The notes below the pieces were generated by a model. That model was not told where the DNA came from. It saw nothing but the letters and a program-made list of their open reading frames with translations, and did not search any database. Position numbers and translations under genes: made by a program. This document shows positions 18,234 to 30,843 of a stretch of DNA of 64,000 nucleotides, piece after piece (the stretch's first letter is position 1; each line of letters begins with the position of its first letter). The DNA lies in assembly GCF_024519455.1 (NCBI RefSeq), contig NZ_JALJRY010000027.1:1-64000 (forward strand). Reading direction: 5' to 3'. The stretch is from Streptomyces sp. STR69 (GTDB lineage Bacteria; Actinomycetota; Actinomycetes; Streptomycetales; Streptomycetaceae).

Positions 18234-18242
18234 CCCCGCCGA

Positions 18243-19772
18243 TCAGATGTCCCGGAAGATCTCGATCTGCGCCCCGATGGAGTTGAGCCGCTCCGCCAGG
18301 TCCTCGTAACCCCGGTTGATGACATACACGTTCCGCAGCACGGACGTGCCCTCCGCCGCCATCATCGCCAGCAGGACGACCACGGCCGGCCGCAGCGCCG
18401 GCGGGCACATCATCTCGGCGGCGCGCCAGCGGGTGGGGCCCTCGACCAACACGCGGTGCGGGTCGAGGAGTTGGAGGCGTCCGCCGAGGCGGTTGAGGTC
18501 GGTGAGGTAGATCGCGCGGTTGTCGTAGACCCAGTCGTGGATGAGGGTCTGGCCCTGTGCGACCGCCGCGATCGCCGCGAAGAACGGGACGTTGTCGATG
18601 TTCAGGCCGGGGAACGGCATCGGGTGGATCTTGTCGATCGGCGCCTCCAGCTTGGAGGGCCGGACCGTGAGGTCCACCAGGCGCGTACGGCCGTTGTCCG
18701 CTACGTACTCGGGGGTGCGGTCGTGGTCGAGGCCCATCTCCTCCAGGACCGCGAGCTCGATCTCCAGGAACTCGATGGGCACCCGGCGGACCGTCAGCTC
18801 CGACTCGGTGACGACGGCGGCGGCCAGCAGGCTCATCGCCTCGACCGGGTCCTCGGAGGGGGAGTAGTCCACGTCGATGTCGATGGTCGGCACGCCGTGC
18901 ACGGTGAGCGTGGTGGTGCCGATGCCCTCGACCCGTACGCCGAGCGCCTCCAGGAAGAAGCAGAGGTCCTGGACCATGTAGTTGGAGGACGCGTTGCGGA
19001 TGACCGTGACGCCGTCGTGGCGGGCGGCGGCGAGCAGCGCGTTCTCGGTGACGGTGTCGCCGCGCTCGGTCAGCACGATCGGCCGGTCGAGGGTGACGGA
19101 CCGGTCGACCTGGGCGTGGTAGAGGCCCTCGGTCGCCGCGATGTCGAGGCCGAACCGGCGCAGCGCGATCATGTGCGGCTCGATGGTGCGCGTGCCGAGG
19201 TCGCAGCCGCCCGCGTACGGCAGCTTGAAACTGTCCATGCGGTGCAGCAGCGGGCCGAGGAACATGATGATCGAGCGGGTGCGGCGGGCCGCCTCGGCGT
19301 CGATCGACGCCATGTCCAGCTCGGCCGGCGGCACGATCTCCAGGTCGACGCCGTCGTTGATCCAGCGGGTGCGGACGCCGATCGAGCCGAGTACCTCCAG
19401 AAGGCGGTACACCTCCTCGATCCGCGCGACCCGGCGCAGCACTGTGCGCCCCTTGTTGAGGAGCGAGGCGCACAGCAGTGCCACGCACGCGTTCTTGCTG
19501 GTCTTCACATCGATCGCGCCGGACAGCCGACGACCGCCGACGACCCGCAGATGCATCGGACCGGCATAGCCCAGTGAGACGATTTCGCTGTCCAGCGCTT
19601 CACCGATTCGAGCGATCATCTCAAGGCTGATGTTCTGGTTGCCGCGCTCGATGCGGTTGACGGCGCTCTGACTGGTGCCGAGTGCCTCGGCAAGCTGCGT
19701 CTGTGTCCAGCCCCGGTGCTGGCGGGCGTCGCGGATGAGCTTGCCGATACGTACGAGGTAGTCGTCTGCCAT
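18243..19772 (-). CDS. XRE helix-turn-helix fused to a MurA-like enolpyruvyl transferase
   Basis: 509 residues. Residues 1-70 are an XRE HTH (GWTQTQLAEALGTSQSAVNR at 21-40). Residues 74-509 are the inside-out alpha/beta barrel of UDP-GlcNAc 1-carboxyvinyltransferase, the enzyme that adds enolpyruvate from PEP to UDP-GlcNAc in the first committed step of peptidoglycan synthesis. The substrate-binding Lys93-Asn94 (TSKNACV) and the fosfomycin-sensitive catalytic Cys190 (GGCDLG) are kept, so it may be active. Ordinary MurA lacks the HTH, so this is a candidate trigger enzyme coupling a cell-wall precursor to transcription. A palindrome lies 13-28 bases ahead of the ATG. I recall such fusions next to aconitase in other Streptomyces. 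Confidence 0.88.
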   Translation of the reverse strand: MADDYLVRIGKLIRDARQHRGWTQTQLAEALGTSQSAVNRIERGNQNISLEMIARIGEALDSEIVSLGYAGPMHLRVVGGRRLSGAIDVKTSKNACVALLCASLLNKGRTVLRRVARIEEVYRLLEVLGSIGVRTRWINDGVDLEIVPPAELDMASIDAEAARRTRSIIMFLGPLLHRMDSFKLPYAGGCDLGTRTIEPHMIALRRFGLDIAATEGLYHAQVDRSVTLDRPIVLTERGDTVTENALLAAARHDGVTVIRNASSNYMVQDLCFFLEALGVRVEGIGTTTLTVHGVPTIDIDVDYSPSEDPVEAMSLLAAAVVTESELTVRRVPIEFLEIELAVLEEMGLDHDRTPEYVADNGRTRLVDLTVRPSKLEAPIDKIHPMPFPGLNIDNVPFFAAIAAVAQGQTLIHDWVYDNRAIYLTDLNRLGGRLQLLDPHRVLVEGPTRWRAAEMMCPPALRPAVVVLLAMMAAEGTSVLRNVYVINRGYEDLAERLNSIGAQIEIFRDI

Positions 19773-19784
19773 GGGGCCGAGGTT

Positions 19785-19800
19785 ATCTCAGATATGAGAT
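19785..19800. promoter_or_regulatory. Palindrome at the MurA-like promoter, possible autoregulatory operator
   Basis: ATCTCA-GATA-TGAGAT, a perfect 6-4-6 inverted repeat, begins 13 bases upstream of the start codon. Because the protein carries an XRE domain, this is the likeliest binding site in the region. Confidence 0.6.
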
Positions 19801-19836
19801 GGCGCCTCTTGAGGGGGCCGTTCGGGTGACGGCCGG

Positions 19837-20034
19837 TCAGTCGTCCTTCTTGGTGCGAGTCTTGCGCCACCCGAAAGGCCCGGGCAAATCCATCGATGTC
19901 GTACGACGTCCTGAAGTGCTGCGCGTGTACCGCGGGCCGCGCTTGCCCCCTGTCGTGAACGACATGGACCCCTTGTTGATGTTCAGTCGGAGCCAGGGAA
20001 GGATCCGGAAACTCTTGCGGAACGTGAGCGGCAT
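19837..20034 (-). CDS. DUF4236 protein
   Basis: 65 residues. The order MPLTFRKSFRILPWLRLNIN, then GSMSFTTGGKRGPRYTRSTS and a TTSMDLPGPFGWRK end is typical of DUF4236, a small basic domain of unknown function. It stands alone on the minus strand between the MurA-like promoter and a small Tat protein. Confidence 0.8.
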   Translation of the reverse strand: MPLTFRKSFRILPWLRLNINKGSMSFTTGGKRGPRYTRSTSGRRTTSMDLPGPFGWRKTRTKKDD

Positions 20035-20087
20035 GCCCGCCCCCTTTCGTCCCGCACCGGGTACCCCGAACTCCCGTGACTATGGCG

Positions 20088-20441
20088 TCAGTTCAGCGGA
20101 GCGGGCGCCGGGGTGCCGTAGAAGGTGAACGGCTGCCAGCCGCGGGAGGCGGCGAAGTCGTTGAGCAGGTCGGCGATGTCCGTGGGTGTGATGTCGTTGG
20201 CCGTCGGCGGTGCCTCGCTCGCGGCGACGCTGAATTTGATTGTGAGCCGCGGATTCTCCGGGTTGACGCCCAGGAGGGCCGTCCCCGCGAAGAGCGTTCC
20301 CTTGGGGAAGTCGGCCGGCGTGGTGTCCGCGGCGGCCTCCGTGGCCTGGGCGGGCTGCGCTGCCGCCGTGCCCCCGACCATCGCGCCGACGGCCGTCGTT
20401 CCGGAGTGTGCGAGCAGAGACCGTCTCGAAATCCTGGACAA
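20088..20441 (-). CDS. Small Tat-exported protein of unknown function
   Basis: 117 residues. A TTG start with GAGGGGG 5 bases upstream gives MSRISRRSLLAHSGTTAVGA, a twin-arginine signal with cleavage likely after AQPAQA. The mature part of about 85 residues has no family I recognise. It lies divergent from aconitase. Longer in-frame starts exist but would put about 60 Arg-rich residues ahead of the signal peptide. Confidence 0.65.
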   Translation of the reverse strand: MSRISRRSLLAHSGTTAVGAMVGGTAAAQPAQATEAAADTTPADFPKGTLFAGTALLGVNPENPRLTIKFSVAASEAPPTANDITPTDIADLLNDFAASRGWQPFTFYGTPAPAPLN

Positions 20442-20594
20442 AGTACCCCCTCGTGCGGAGCCGTACGGGTATCTCCCGAGGCTCTTGTTGAATCGTACGC
20501 ACGTTCGATAAGTACGGGGAGGCGAACGGGATCGTCCGGTTGTGAGGGGGTGCGGGCGGCCGGGCATGACCAATCTGCCCCCGTGTACTAGAGT

Positions 20595-20612
20595 TATCTC
20601 GACATCGAGATA
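20595..20612. promoter_or_regulatory. Palindrome upstream of aconitase
   Basis: TATCTCG-ACAT-CGAGATA, perfect 7-4-7, in the 313-base gap between the Tat protein and acnA. The protein that binds it is unknown to me. Its core (ATCTCG) is close to the half-site of the palindrome at 19785 (ATCTCA), so the XRE-MurA protein is one candidate. Confidence 0.55.
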
Positions 20613-20667
20613 TCTGCCGAGGTGCACCGCAGCCGCACACTCCGCCGATCCCGGCAGTAAGGCTTGC

Positions 20668-20686
20668 CTAACTTAGCCTTACCTTA
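20668..20686. promoter_or_regulatory. Possible iron box (DmdR/IdeR type) upstream of aconitase
   Basis: Read on the minus strand, TAAGGTAAGGCTAAGTTAG fits the 19-bp DtxR/IdeR/DmdR consensus TWAGGTWAGSCTWACCTWA at about 16 of 19 positions. It ends 68 bases before the acnA start. Iron control of an iron-sulfur enzyme makes sense biologically. Confidence 0.5.
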
Positions 20687-20754
20687 GCGGATCGGCCAAG
20701 ACGTTGTGGCGGCAGGATGCGGTGGGAACGCGCACATCAATGAAGGAGACTGTC

Positions 20755-23469
<2,715 letters not shown>

Positions 23470-23488
23470 CGGCTCCGGTACGGCGGTT

Positions 23489-23524
23489 GAGGGCCGCATC
23501 CCCGGCGACGGGGGTGCGGCCCTC
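23489..23524. terminator. Bidirectional hairpin terminator after acnA
   Basis: Stem GGGCCGCATCCCC / GGGGGTGCGGCCC (one G-T pair, flanked by GA/TC) around a 6-base loop. It sits between convergent acnA and the LuxR-type regulator. Confidence 0.8.
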
Positions 23525-23534
23525 CGCCGTTGTG

Positions 23535-24536
23535 CTACAGCCAGCCGCGCTGCGCGGCCCGCAGCCCGAGCTGGAACCGGCTCGCCGCCCCGAGCCGTTC
23601 CTGGAGGTCGCTCACCCGCCGCCGCAGCGTGCGCAGACTCACCCCCAGGTGACGGGCGACCGCCTCGTCCTTCAGTCCGGCCGCCAGCAGCCGCGTCAAC
23701 GCCTGCTCGTCCTCGGAGAGTTCGCCGTTCCCTGCGGGCCGGCCGAGCGGAGTCGCCTGCTGCCAGGCCAGCTCGAAGAGCTTCTGAAGGGCCTCGGTCA
23801 CCGCCGAGTGCCATACGACGACGGCGCAGTAGCCGCCCGCCTCCGACGAGGTCAGCGGGAGCAGGGCCCGGCGTCCGTCGACCACCAGCAGTTTGAGCGG
23901 CACGGACGGCAACACCCGGGCCTGCTCGCCGAGTTCGACCATGTTCCAGGCGCGGGACAGGGCGTTCGGATCCTCCAGGGCGGTCGCCGCGTAGATGCCG
24001 CGCGAGACGATCCCGCGCTTGAGCAGGTCGGCCTGGAGGTCCACCTGCGGTGCGGGCGGGGCGAGATAGGGCGGGGTGTCGAAAAGACACACCTCGTGTT
24101 CGGCGCGGGCGTACATCTCCTCCAGGCGGGCCGCGATGGCGCCTTCGCCGGAGGCGACCTCGATCAGCCGGGACGGCTCCTCGCGCAGCAGGCCCGCCTC
24201 GTACGCGGTGGCCATCTCCTCGGCGGTGGCGGCGACCAGTTCGGACTCCGTCTCGCGCCGCCGGATCAGCGCACGGATCGCCACCCGCGGGTCGACAGCC
24301 CGTAACCCGCCCATGGAGTCCGGCGGTTGGAGCAGTCCCAGCGTGAGCAGCCGGTTGCAGGCCTCGCGCAGCTCGGCCGGGGTCGCCCCGCTCAGCAGCG
24401 CCCAGCCGACCGTGCCGGCGTCGGGCTGATGGAGAATCGACCGGTACACCAGCTCGTCGGAGGCCGAGACCCCCACCGCGGCCCAAGGGCTCGCGGCAGG
24501 GGTCTGTCGTGCGGGATCCTGCGCCGTGTTCACCAT
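23535..24536 (-). CDS. LuxR-type transcriptional regulator with TrmB-like N-terminus
   Basis: 333 residues. The N-terminal about 80 residues form a winged-helix of TrmB/HTH type (LVYRSILHQPDAGTVGWALL, then ATPAELREACNRLLTLGLLQ). The middle is a PLD/TrmB-like sensor region; the C-terminus is a LuxR HTH (RLLAAGLKDEAVARHLGVSL, then RTLRRRVSDLQERL). The gene starts 69 bases after the stop of the secreted subtilase. Streptomyces often place this regulator type beside subtilases, so it may control the protease; that is inference. Confidence 0.8.
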   Translation of the reverse strand: MVNTAQDPARQTPAASPWAAVGVSASDELVYRSILHQPDAGTVGWALLSGATPAELREACNRLLTLGLLQPPDSMGGLRAVDPRVAIRALIRRRETESELVAATAEEMATAYEAGLLREEPSRLIEVASGEGAIAARLEEMYARAEHEVCLFDTPPYLAPPAPQVDLQADLLKRGIVSRGIYAATALEDPNALSRAWNMVELGEQARVLPSVPLKLLVVDGRRALLPLTSSEAGGYCAVVVWHSAVTEALQKLFELAWQQATPLGRPAGNGELSEDEQALTRLLAAGLKDEAVARHLGVSLRTLRRRVSDLQERLGAASRFQLGLRAAQRGWL

Positions 24537-24605
24537 GGCTCGCCACGGTAGAGCTTGATTGTTAAGAATCCTTACCGTGGCTCGGCCCGTCCGATCACTT
24601 CAGGC

Positions 24606-27600
24606 TCACTTCAGGCCGAACGCCCGCAGTACGGTCTGGTCGATCCCGTTGCCGTCGCGGTCGGCGGCCCGCACGCGCAGCGACACCGACGTGGCACCCT
24701 TCGCGGGCCGGAACCGCGCCTCGCCCTTCTTGACGCTCACCTCTTTCCAGGACGCGCCGTCGTCGTAGGAGACCCAGGCCTTCAGACTGCTCGCCCGGAC
24801 GCTTCCCGACTGGTTCGCGACCGCCAGCCCGACCGTCAACTCCCGCTTGCCGTCGGCCCGGTTGAGGAGGTCGAGGCCCTTCGGAGCGATGCCGACGGTG
24901 AGCAGTGGCAGTGCCGTCGCGGTGTCGGTGTGCGCCGAGGCGAAGGTCCACTCGGTGTGCGTGCTCGTGGAGTACTTCGCCCAGGCCGCCTTGCGCTGCA
25001 CGTCCAGATCGAAGCGGTACGAGGCCTTCGTCGCCGGGACGTCGAAGACGCCGTACCCGCCGAGCGTCGAGTCGCCGACGAACTGTCCGTCCGCGTAGAG
25101 CCTGCCCTGCGCGGTGGTGTCGACGCCGTCCACATATCCGTAGTGGCCCGGTGTGGAGTCGGTCAACTCCGGTACGGAGAGGGTGAGTTTGTCGCCGGTG
25201 CGGGTCGAGAGGCCGTACTCCTCGCTGCTGCCCGGCCGGAGGGCCTGGCGCAGCCAGTTCTCCGTGGGCTCGGTGGCCGCCTTGGTGAAGGTGTGCAACG
25301 GGCTCCACTCGCCCCGGTACGTCTGCCAGTTCGGGTAGACGACGTGCCTGGTACGGGTGTCCGGGTCGACGTAATAGTACTCGTCGCGTTCCGTGCCCAG
25401 CTGCGTGTACACGCTGTTCTCGATGCTGAAGAGCTGCCAGGGACGGAAGGTGTACAGGGTGTCCGCGCCCATCTCGCCGGCCGTGGCACCGTAGTAACGG
25501 GCTTTCCGCTTCACTGTGTTGGACTTGTCGAGGCGGTAGGTCTGGTTCGCGGTGATGGCGCCGCTCTGCGCGGCGAGCAGGTTGTAGACGTACGGACTGA
25601 CCGGCGTGCCGCTCAGCTTCAGCGTGACCTTCTTGCCGGTCTTGAGCAGGCCGGCCAGCTGGGCGCCCTCCTCGCCGGTGGCGATCATCAGCGGGACGGT
25701 GGTCGCCCGGTCCACGGCCTCGATCCAGAAGCCCGGCGTCTTGCGGTAGACGATGAGGTAACCCGCCCCGGCCTTGGTCGCGTTGTCCAGCGCGCTCTGT
25801 GCCCGCTCGGTGGCACCGATCCCGACGACGGCCACCTTGCCCTTGACGTCGAGCCCCGCGAAGTCGGCAGCGGTACCGCCGCCCGCGTCCACCGCCCGCA
25901 CCGTGTGGTCACCGCTGATCTTCAACGGGAAGTCGTTGTACGTCTGGGAGTAGTAGAGCGAGGACAGCGCGGTCTTCTCCGGGCTGGTGACGCTCGCCGT
26001 CAACTCCTTGGCGTACAAACGGAACTTGGCGCTGAACTCCAGGGTGCCCACGGTCACCTGCGGGGTCGGCGCCACATAGACGTGGTCGGTCCAGAAGCCC
26101 TGGCTGTAGGTGAGCCCCCAGGCGCTGCCCGGCCCCTCACGGTGCCAACTGGTGCTGAAGCCCCGGAACTCGGAGTCCTCCTTCGTCTTCGGTTTGATCT
26201 CCACCGCCTTGCGGGCGTCGAGGACGACCGCGGTGTCCCCGTCGACCTTGATCTCGGGGTTGCCGACGACCGACGTGCCCACGGCCAGGCCGCTCCCGTC
26301 CCGGTCCGGGATCCAGGTCGCGATGGAGTAGGTGCCGGCCGGCACCTGCCAGGTCCAGCCGGTGCCGAGGAAGCCGTACTCGTCGGGGTAGGCGCCGTTC
26401 AGCTCCTGGAGGGTGTAGAGCGACGCCCCGGTGGACGGATTGCCTTCCCGGTCCACGATCGAGACCTTGAGGTTGTACGTCTTCGGTGCTTTCTCGAAGC
26501 CGACGCCCGTGGTGACCTGGACGCCGCCGTCGGCGGTCGCCGTGACATGGCCCGTGTACCGGCCCTCGGCCTCCTTCTCCGGGTCGACGCCGACGGAGAC
26601 GGTGGCGGTGCCCCGTGCGGGCACGGTCAGGGTGTCCGCGCCCAGAGTGAGGTCGGCGAGCGAGGACGAGAGCTTCAACTCCACCGGACTGTCAGTGGTG
26701 TTGGTGTACGTGATGTCCTTGCTGACGACACCGTTGTCACCGTCCTCGAACCTGCCGAAGCTCAGCGTCGAGGTCGCGAAGACGTCCTGCTCGACCGCCC
26801 GTACGGCGTCGACCCGGCCGTCGCCCTGCTCGAACACGGAGTCGTCGGCGTTCGTCTTCGCGGTGCTGGCCAGTGCCTCCTTGATCTGCTCGCCGGTCCA
26901 GTCCGGATGGGCCTGCACGACCAGCGCCGCCGTGCCCGCGACATGCGGGGTGGCCATCGAAGTGCCGCTCGCCGTCGTGTAGTCGGCGTCCACCGGCGTG
27001 CCCATGGTGGTGCCGGCGGCGCGGGCCGCGGTGATGTTCACGCCCGGCGCGGTGATCTCCGGCTTGACCGCGAAGTCGCCGGGGCGCGGACCACGGCTGG
27101 AGAACGAGGCCAGCTGGTCCGACTTGTCGACCGCGCCCACGGTCAGCGCCGAGTCGGCGATGCCCGGGGTGCCCACGGTCTGCTCGCCCGGGCCCGCGTT
27201 GCCGGCCGCGATCACGAACAACGCGCCGGTGGACGCCGACAGTTGGTCGACGGTCTCACTGAGCACGTCGGAGGGACCGTACGCCGTCCCGCCCAAGGAC
27301 ATCGAGACGATCTTCGCGCCGGATTGCGCCGCCCACTCCATGCCCGCGATGATCCAGGACGACTGGCCGTGGCCCGTGTCGTCCAGCACCTTGCCGACCA
27401 GCAGCCGCGCGCCAGGCGCCACCCCCTTGTACCGGCCGCCCGAGGCCGCGCCCGAGCCGACGATCGTGGACGCCACATGGGTGCCGTGACCGAAGCCGTC
27501 CTGGATCGTCTCGTCCGGTACGAAGCTCTCCGACCCGGCGATCTTCCCGGCCAGGTCCGGGTGCCCGGTGTCCACGCCCGTGTCCAGGACCGCGACCTCG

Positions 27601-28274
27601 ACGCCCGTGCCGTCGTAGCCCGCTTTCCACACCTCGGGCGCGCCGATCTGCGGCACGCTCACGTCGAGGGACGCCTGCACCCTGGCGTCCAGCCAGACCT
27701 TGTCGATGCCGTCGCCGAGTTGCTTCGAGGCCTTCGCGGTGGGCGCGGTACCGAGTGCCGGGGCGATGTCCGACCAGAAGGCCGTGGACTTCTTCGCGCT
27801 GAGCGCGGCGCCGTCGATCCCCGGCAGCGCCAGCGTCCGGCGCGCGCCCTCGGGGGTCTCGGTGCCCTTGCTGTACGTCGCGATGACCGGGGTGGAGCCG
27901 GTCTTCGCGTCCGTGTACCCCTGCTTGACCAGCTGGGTGACGTTGAACAGGGCCGGGTCGAGGCGGCCCGCCTTGATGAGCGGGACTGCGTCCGCCGGCA
28001 GGACGCTGATCTCGCCGTTCTTCTCGCTGGACAGGAAGGTGGCGGCCTCGCGGCCCTTGCCGCGCCGGACGTCGACGGCGTTCCTGCCGTCCGGTCCGGC
28101 GCTGAGTGTCACGGTGTCGCCGGTGATGAGGGTGACGGTCTGCGGTGGGGCGGTGCTCGGGCCCGTGAGGTGGGTGGAGACCGTGGAACCGGTGGCGGCT
28201 GTCGCGGGCGTGAGAGCCCCCGCGAGCAGTCCGGCCGTTCCGGCCACGGCCCACAGGGCGTGGAGTCTTCGCAT
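24606..28274 (-). CDS. Large secreted subtilisin-like serine protease (S8 family)
   Basis: 1,222 residues from the ATG at 28274, which has GGGGAGG upstream and opens a Sec signal peptide (MRRLHALWAVAGTAGLLAGA, cut after ATA). A propeptide region precedes the S8 domain with Asp (VAVLDTGVDTGHPDL, about residue 230), His (GFGHGTHVAST, about 263) and Ser (ASGTSMATPHVAG, about 438). The long C-terminal part is beta-rich and includes a PA-like segment (KGKVAVVGIGATERAQSALD). It is a complete extracellular protease for peptide scavenging or protein maturation. A longer in-frame start at 28334 lacks a ribosome site. Confidence 0.93.
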   Translation of the reverse strand: MRRLHALWAVAGTAGLLAGALTPATAATGSTVSTHLTGPSTAPPQTVTLITGDTVTLSAGPDGRNAVDVRRGKGREAATFLSSEKNGEISVLPADAVPLIKAGRLDPALFNVTQLVKQGYTDAKTGSTPVIATYSKGTETPEGARRTLALPGIDGAALSAKKSTAFWSDIAPALGTAPTAKASKQLGDGIDKVWLDARVQASLDVSVPQIGAPEVWKAGYDGTGVEVAVLDTGVDTGHPDLAGKIAGSESFVPDETIQDGFGHGTHVASTIVGSGAASGGRYKGVAPGARLLVGKVLDDTGHGQSSWIIAGMEWAAQSGAKIVSMSLGGTAYGPSDVLSETVDQLSASTGALFVIAAGNAGPGEQTVGTPGIADSALTVGAVDKSDQLASFSSRGPRPGDFAVKPEITAPGVNITAARAAGTTMGTPVDADYTTASGTSMATPHVAGTAALVVQAHPDWTGEQIKEALASTAKTNADDSVFEQGDGRVDAVRAVEQDVFATSTLSFGRFEDGDNGVVSKDITYTNTTDSPVELKLSSSLADLTLGADTLTVPARGTATVSVGVDPEKEAEGRYTGHVTATADGGVQVTTGVGFEKAPKTYNLKVSIVDREGNPSTGASLYTLQELNGAYPDEYGFLGTGWTWQVPAGTYSIATWIPDRDGSGLAVGTSVVGNPEIKVDGDTAVVLDARKAVEIKPKTKEDSEFRGFSTSWHREGPGSAWGLTYSQGFWTDHVYVAPTPQVTVGTLEFSAKFRLYAKELTASVTSPEKTALSSLYYSQTYNDFPLKISGDHTVRAVDAGGGTAADFAGLDVKGKVAVVGIGATERAQSALDNATKAGAGYLIVYRKTPGFWIEAVDRATTVPLMIATGEEGAQLAGLLKTGKKVTLKLSGTPVSPYVYNLLAAQSGAITANQTYRLDKSNTVKRKARYYGATAGEMGADTLYTFRPWQLFSIENSVYTQLGTERDEYYYVDPDTRTRHVVYPNWQTYRGEWSPLHTFTKAATEPTENWLRQALRPGSSEEYGLSTRTGDKLTLSVPELTDSTPGHYGYVDGVDTTAQGRLYADGQFVGDSTLGGYGVFDVPATKASYRFDLDVQRKAAWAKYSTSTHTEWTFASAHTDTATALPLLTVGIAPKGLDLLNRADGKRELTVGLAVANQSGSVRASSLKAWVSYDDGASWKEVSVKKGEARFRPAKGATSVSLRVRAADRDGNGIDQTVLRAFGLK

Positions 28275-28296
28275 GGGTGGACGTCCTCCCCTGAAC

Positions 28297-28312
28297 GCGG
28301 AAACGCTTCCGC
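28297..28312. promoter_or_regulatory. Palindrome ahead of the subtilase gene
   Basis: GCGGAA-ACGC-TTCCGC, perfect 6-4-6, 23-38 bases upstream of the start codon, so it is in the leader or overlaps the promoter. The binding protein is unknown. Confidence 0.4.
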
Positions 28313-28552
28313 CCGGTGAGCGGAAGCCAGCCATCAGAGTGAGTGCCGGGGCGAGGGCGGCTCAAGGGAATCACGTGGCCGGAGAGTGCCAACGCCCCCT
28401 TCGGTCAAGGAAGTTGGCGAATCCGCCGGTCGGGGCGGGTGGCCCCGGCCCCTCGCCCGCCCGTGCCCTCGCCCCGGATTCCCGTCCGCTCGCACGGCTG
28501 CGCCTCAGGTGGAACACAGGATTCCCTCAGCGGACCGGGACAGAATCCGGAC

Positions 28553-29274
<722 letters not shown>

Positions 29275-29278
<4 letters not shown>

Positions 29279-30843
29279 ACCTCCTGACCCGCAACCGAGG
29301 CCGCCTGCAAGGCCGTTCACTCCGCACCCGCCTGCTGCTCTTCATCAGCGCCACCCTGGTGGTGGTCTGCGCCGCGATGTCCCTCACCACGGTCTTCGTC
29401 CAACGCGCCTATCTGCTGGGCGACTTGGACGACCGGGTCGTCGACGCGGCCCAGCGAAGCCTGGGCGGGGCCGAACACCACCCGGGCTTCGACGGGGACC
29501 TCGGGTTCCTCATGGAGAACGGCCACGCCGTCGGGACGCTCGCCGCACGGTTCGACGACAGCGGCTCGATCATCGCCGCGGCCGTCGTCAGGCAGGACGC
29601 CCCGCCCCAGAACCTCACCGCCGCCCAGCGCGCAGCCCTCGCGGGCATCACGGCCGACAGCGCGATGCACACCCGGTCCGTCCCCGGCCTCGGCACCTAC
29701 CGGCTCAGGGCCCTCGACACCGGTGGCGTCCGGGTCCTCACCGGGCTCCCGATGGACGACGTACAGGACATGATCAGCGGTCTGGTGGCGGTCGAGGCGG
29801 GCGTCGCCCTCGTCGGACTGACCGCGGCGGGCTGTCTGTGCGCGGTGGTCATACGACGGCAGCTACGGCCGCTCGGCCGGGTCGCCGCCACCGCAGTCCA
29901 GGTCTCCCGCTCACCGCTCGGCCACGGCGAGGTCACCGCGCTGACCCGGGTGCCCGAGCGGGACACCGACCCGGGCAGCGAGGCAGGACAGGTCGGCGCC
30001 GCGCTCAACCGCATGATCGACCACGTCGAGTCCTCGCTCGCCGAACGCCAGCGCAGCGAGGAGCAGATGCGCCGCAGCGAGGAACGCATGCGCCGCTTCC
30101 TCGCCGACGCCAGCCACGAACTCCGCACCCCGCTGGCCTCCATCGCGGGCTACGCCGAGCTGATGAACCGCGGCACCGACCGCATCGAACCCGGGCTCGC
30201 CTGGCGCCGGGTCACCGCCGAGTCGGCGCGGATGACGGGCCTGGTGGAGGACCTGCTGCTGCTCGCCCGGCTCGACGAGGGCCGGCCGCTGCAGTCCGCC
30301 GAGGTGGACCTCGCGGCCGTGCTCGCCGAGGCGGTCTGGGACGCGCGCGCCGCCGGCACCGGCCACGAGTGGCAGCTCCACCTGTCCCTGGACGCCCCCG
30401 CCCTGGTGATCGGCGACGAGGCCCGACTGCACCAGGTGTTGGCCAACCTGTTGGCCAACGCGCGTATGCACACACCTGTTGGCACGACGGTCACGGCGAG
30501 CGTCGAGGCCACGGCCGCCCACACCGTCGTCATCCGGGTGCGCGACGACGGCCCCGGCATCCCCCCGACCCTGCTGCCCACGGTCTTCGAACGCTTCACC
30601 CGCGCCGACGCCTCCCGCGCCCGGTCCGGCGGCAAGGAGGGCGGCTCCGGCCTCGGCCTGGCCATCGCGACGGCGATCACCGGAGCCCACGGCGGCCGTA
30701 TCGACGTGACCAGCGTCCCCGGCCGCACGGAGTTCACCATCGAACTCCCGGCAGCCGAACTCCCGCCCGCCGAAACACAGATACGCGCCCGCACGGCGCC
30801 GGTCCAACCGCTGTACGGGCGCGTCTCCGCGACCGACCGCTAG
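29275..30843 (+). CDS. Sensor histidine kinase, partner of the upstream response regulator
   Basis: 522 residues. TM1 is at about 20-40 (LLLFISATLVVVCAAMSLTT) and TM2 at about 165-185, bounding an extracellular sensor of about 120 residues. A HAMP-like segment follows, then HisKA with the phospho-His (ADASHELRTPLASIAGYAEL) and HATPase_c with N, G1 (DDGPGIPP), F and G2 boxes. It phosphorylates the OmpR-type partner encoded immediately upstream. The gene is complete. Confidence 0.93.

Noticed and set aside
24555..28319. 1,254-codon plus-strand frame opposite the subtilase
   Set aside because: Antisense shadow; the minus strand has a signal peptide and full S8 catalytic triad.
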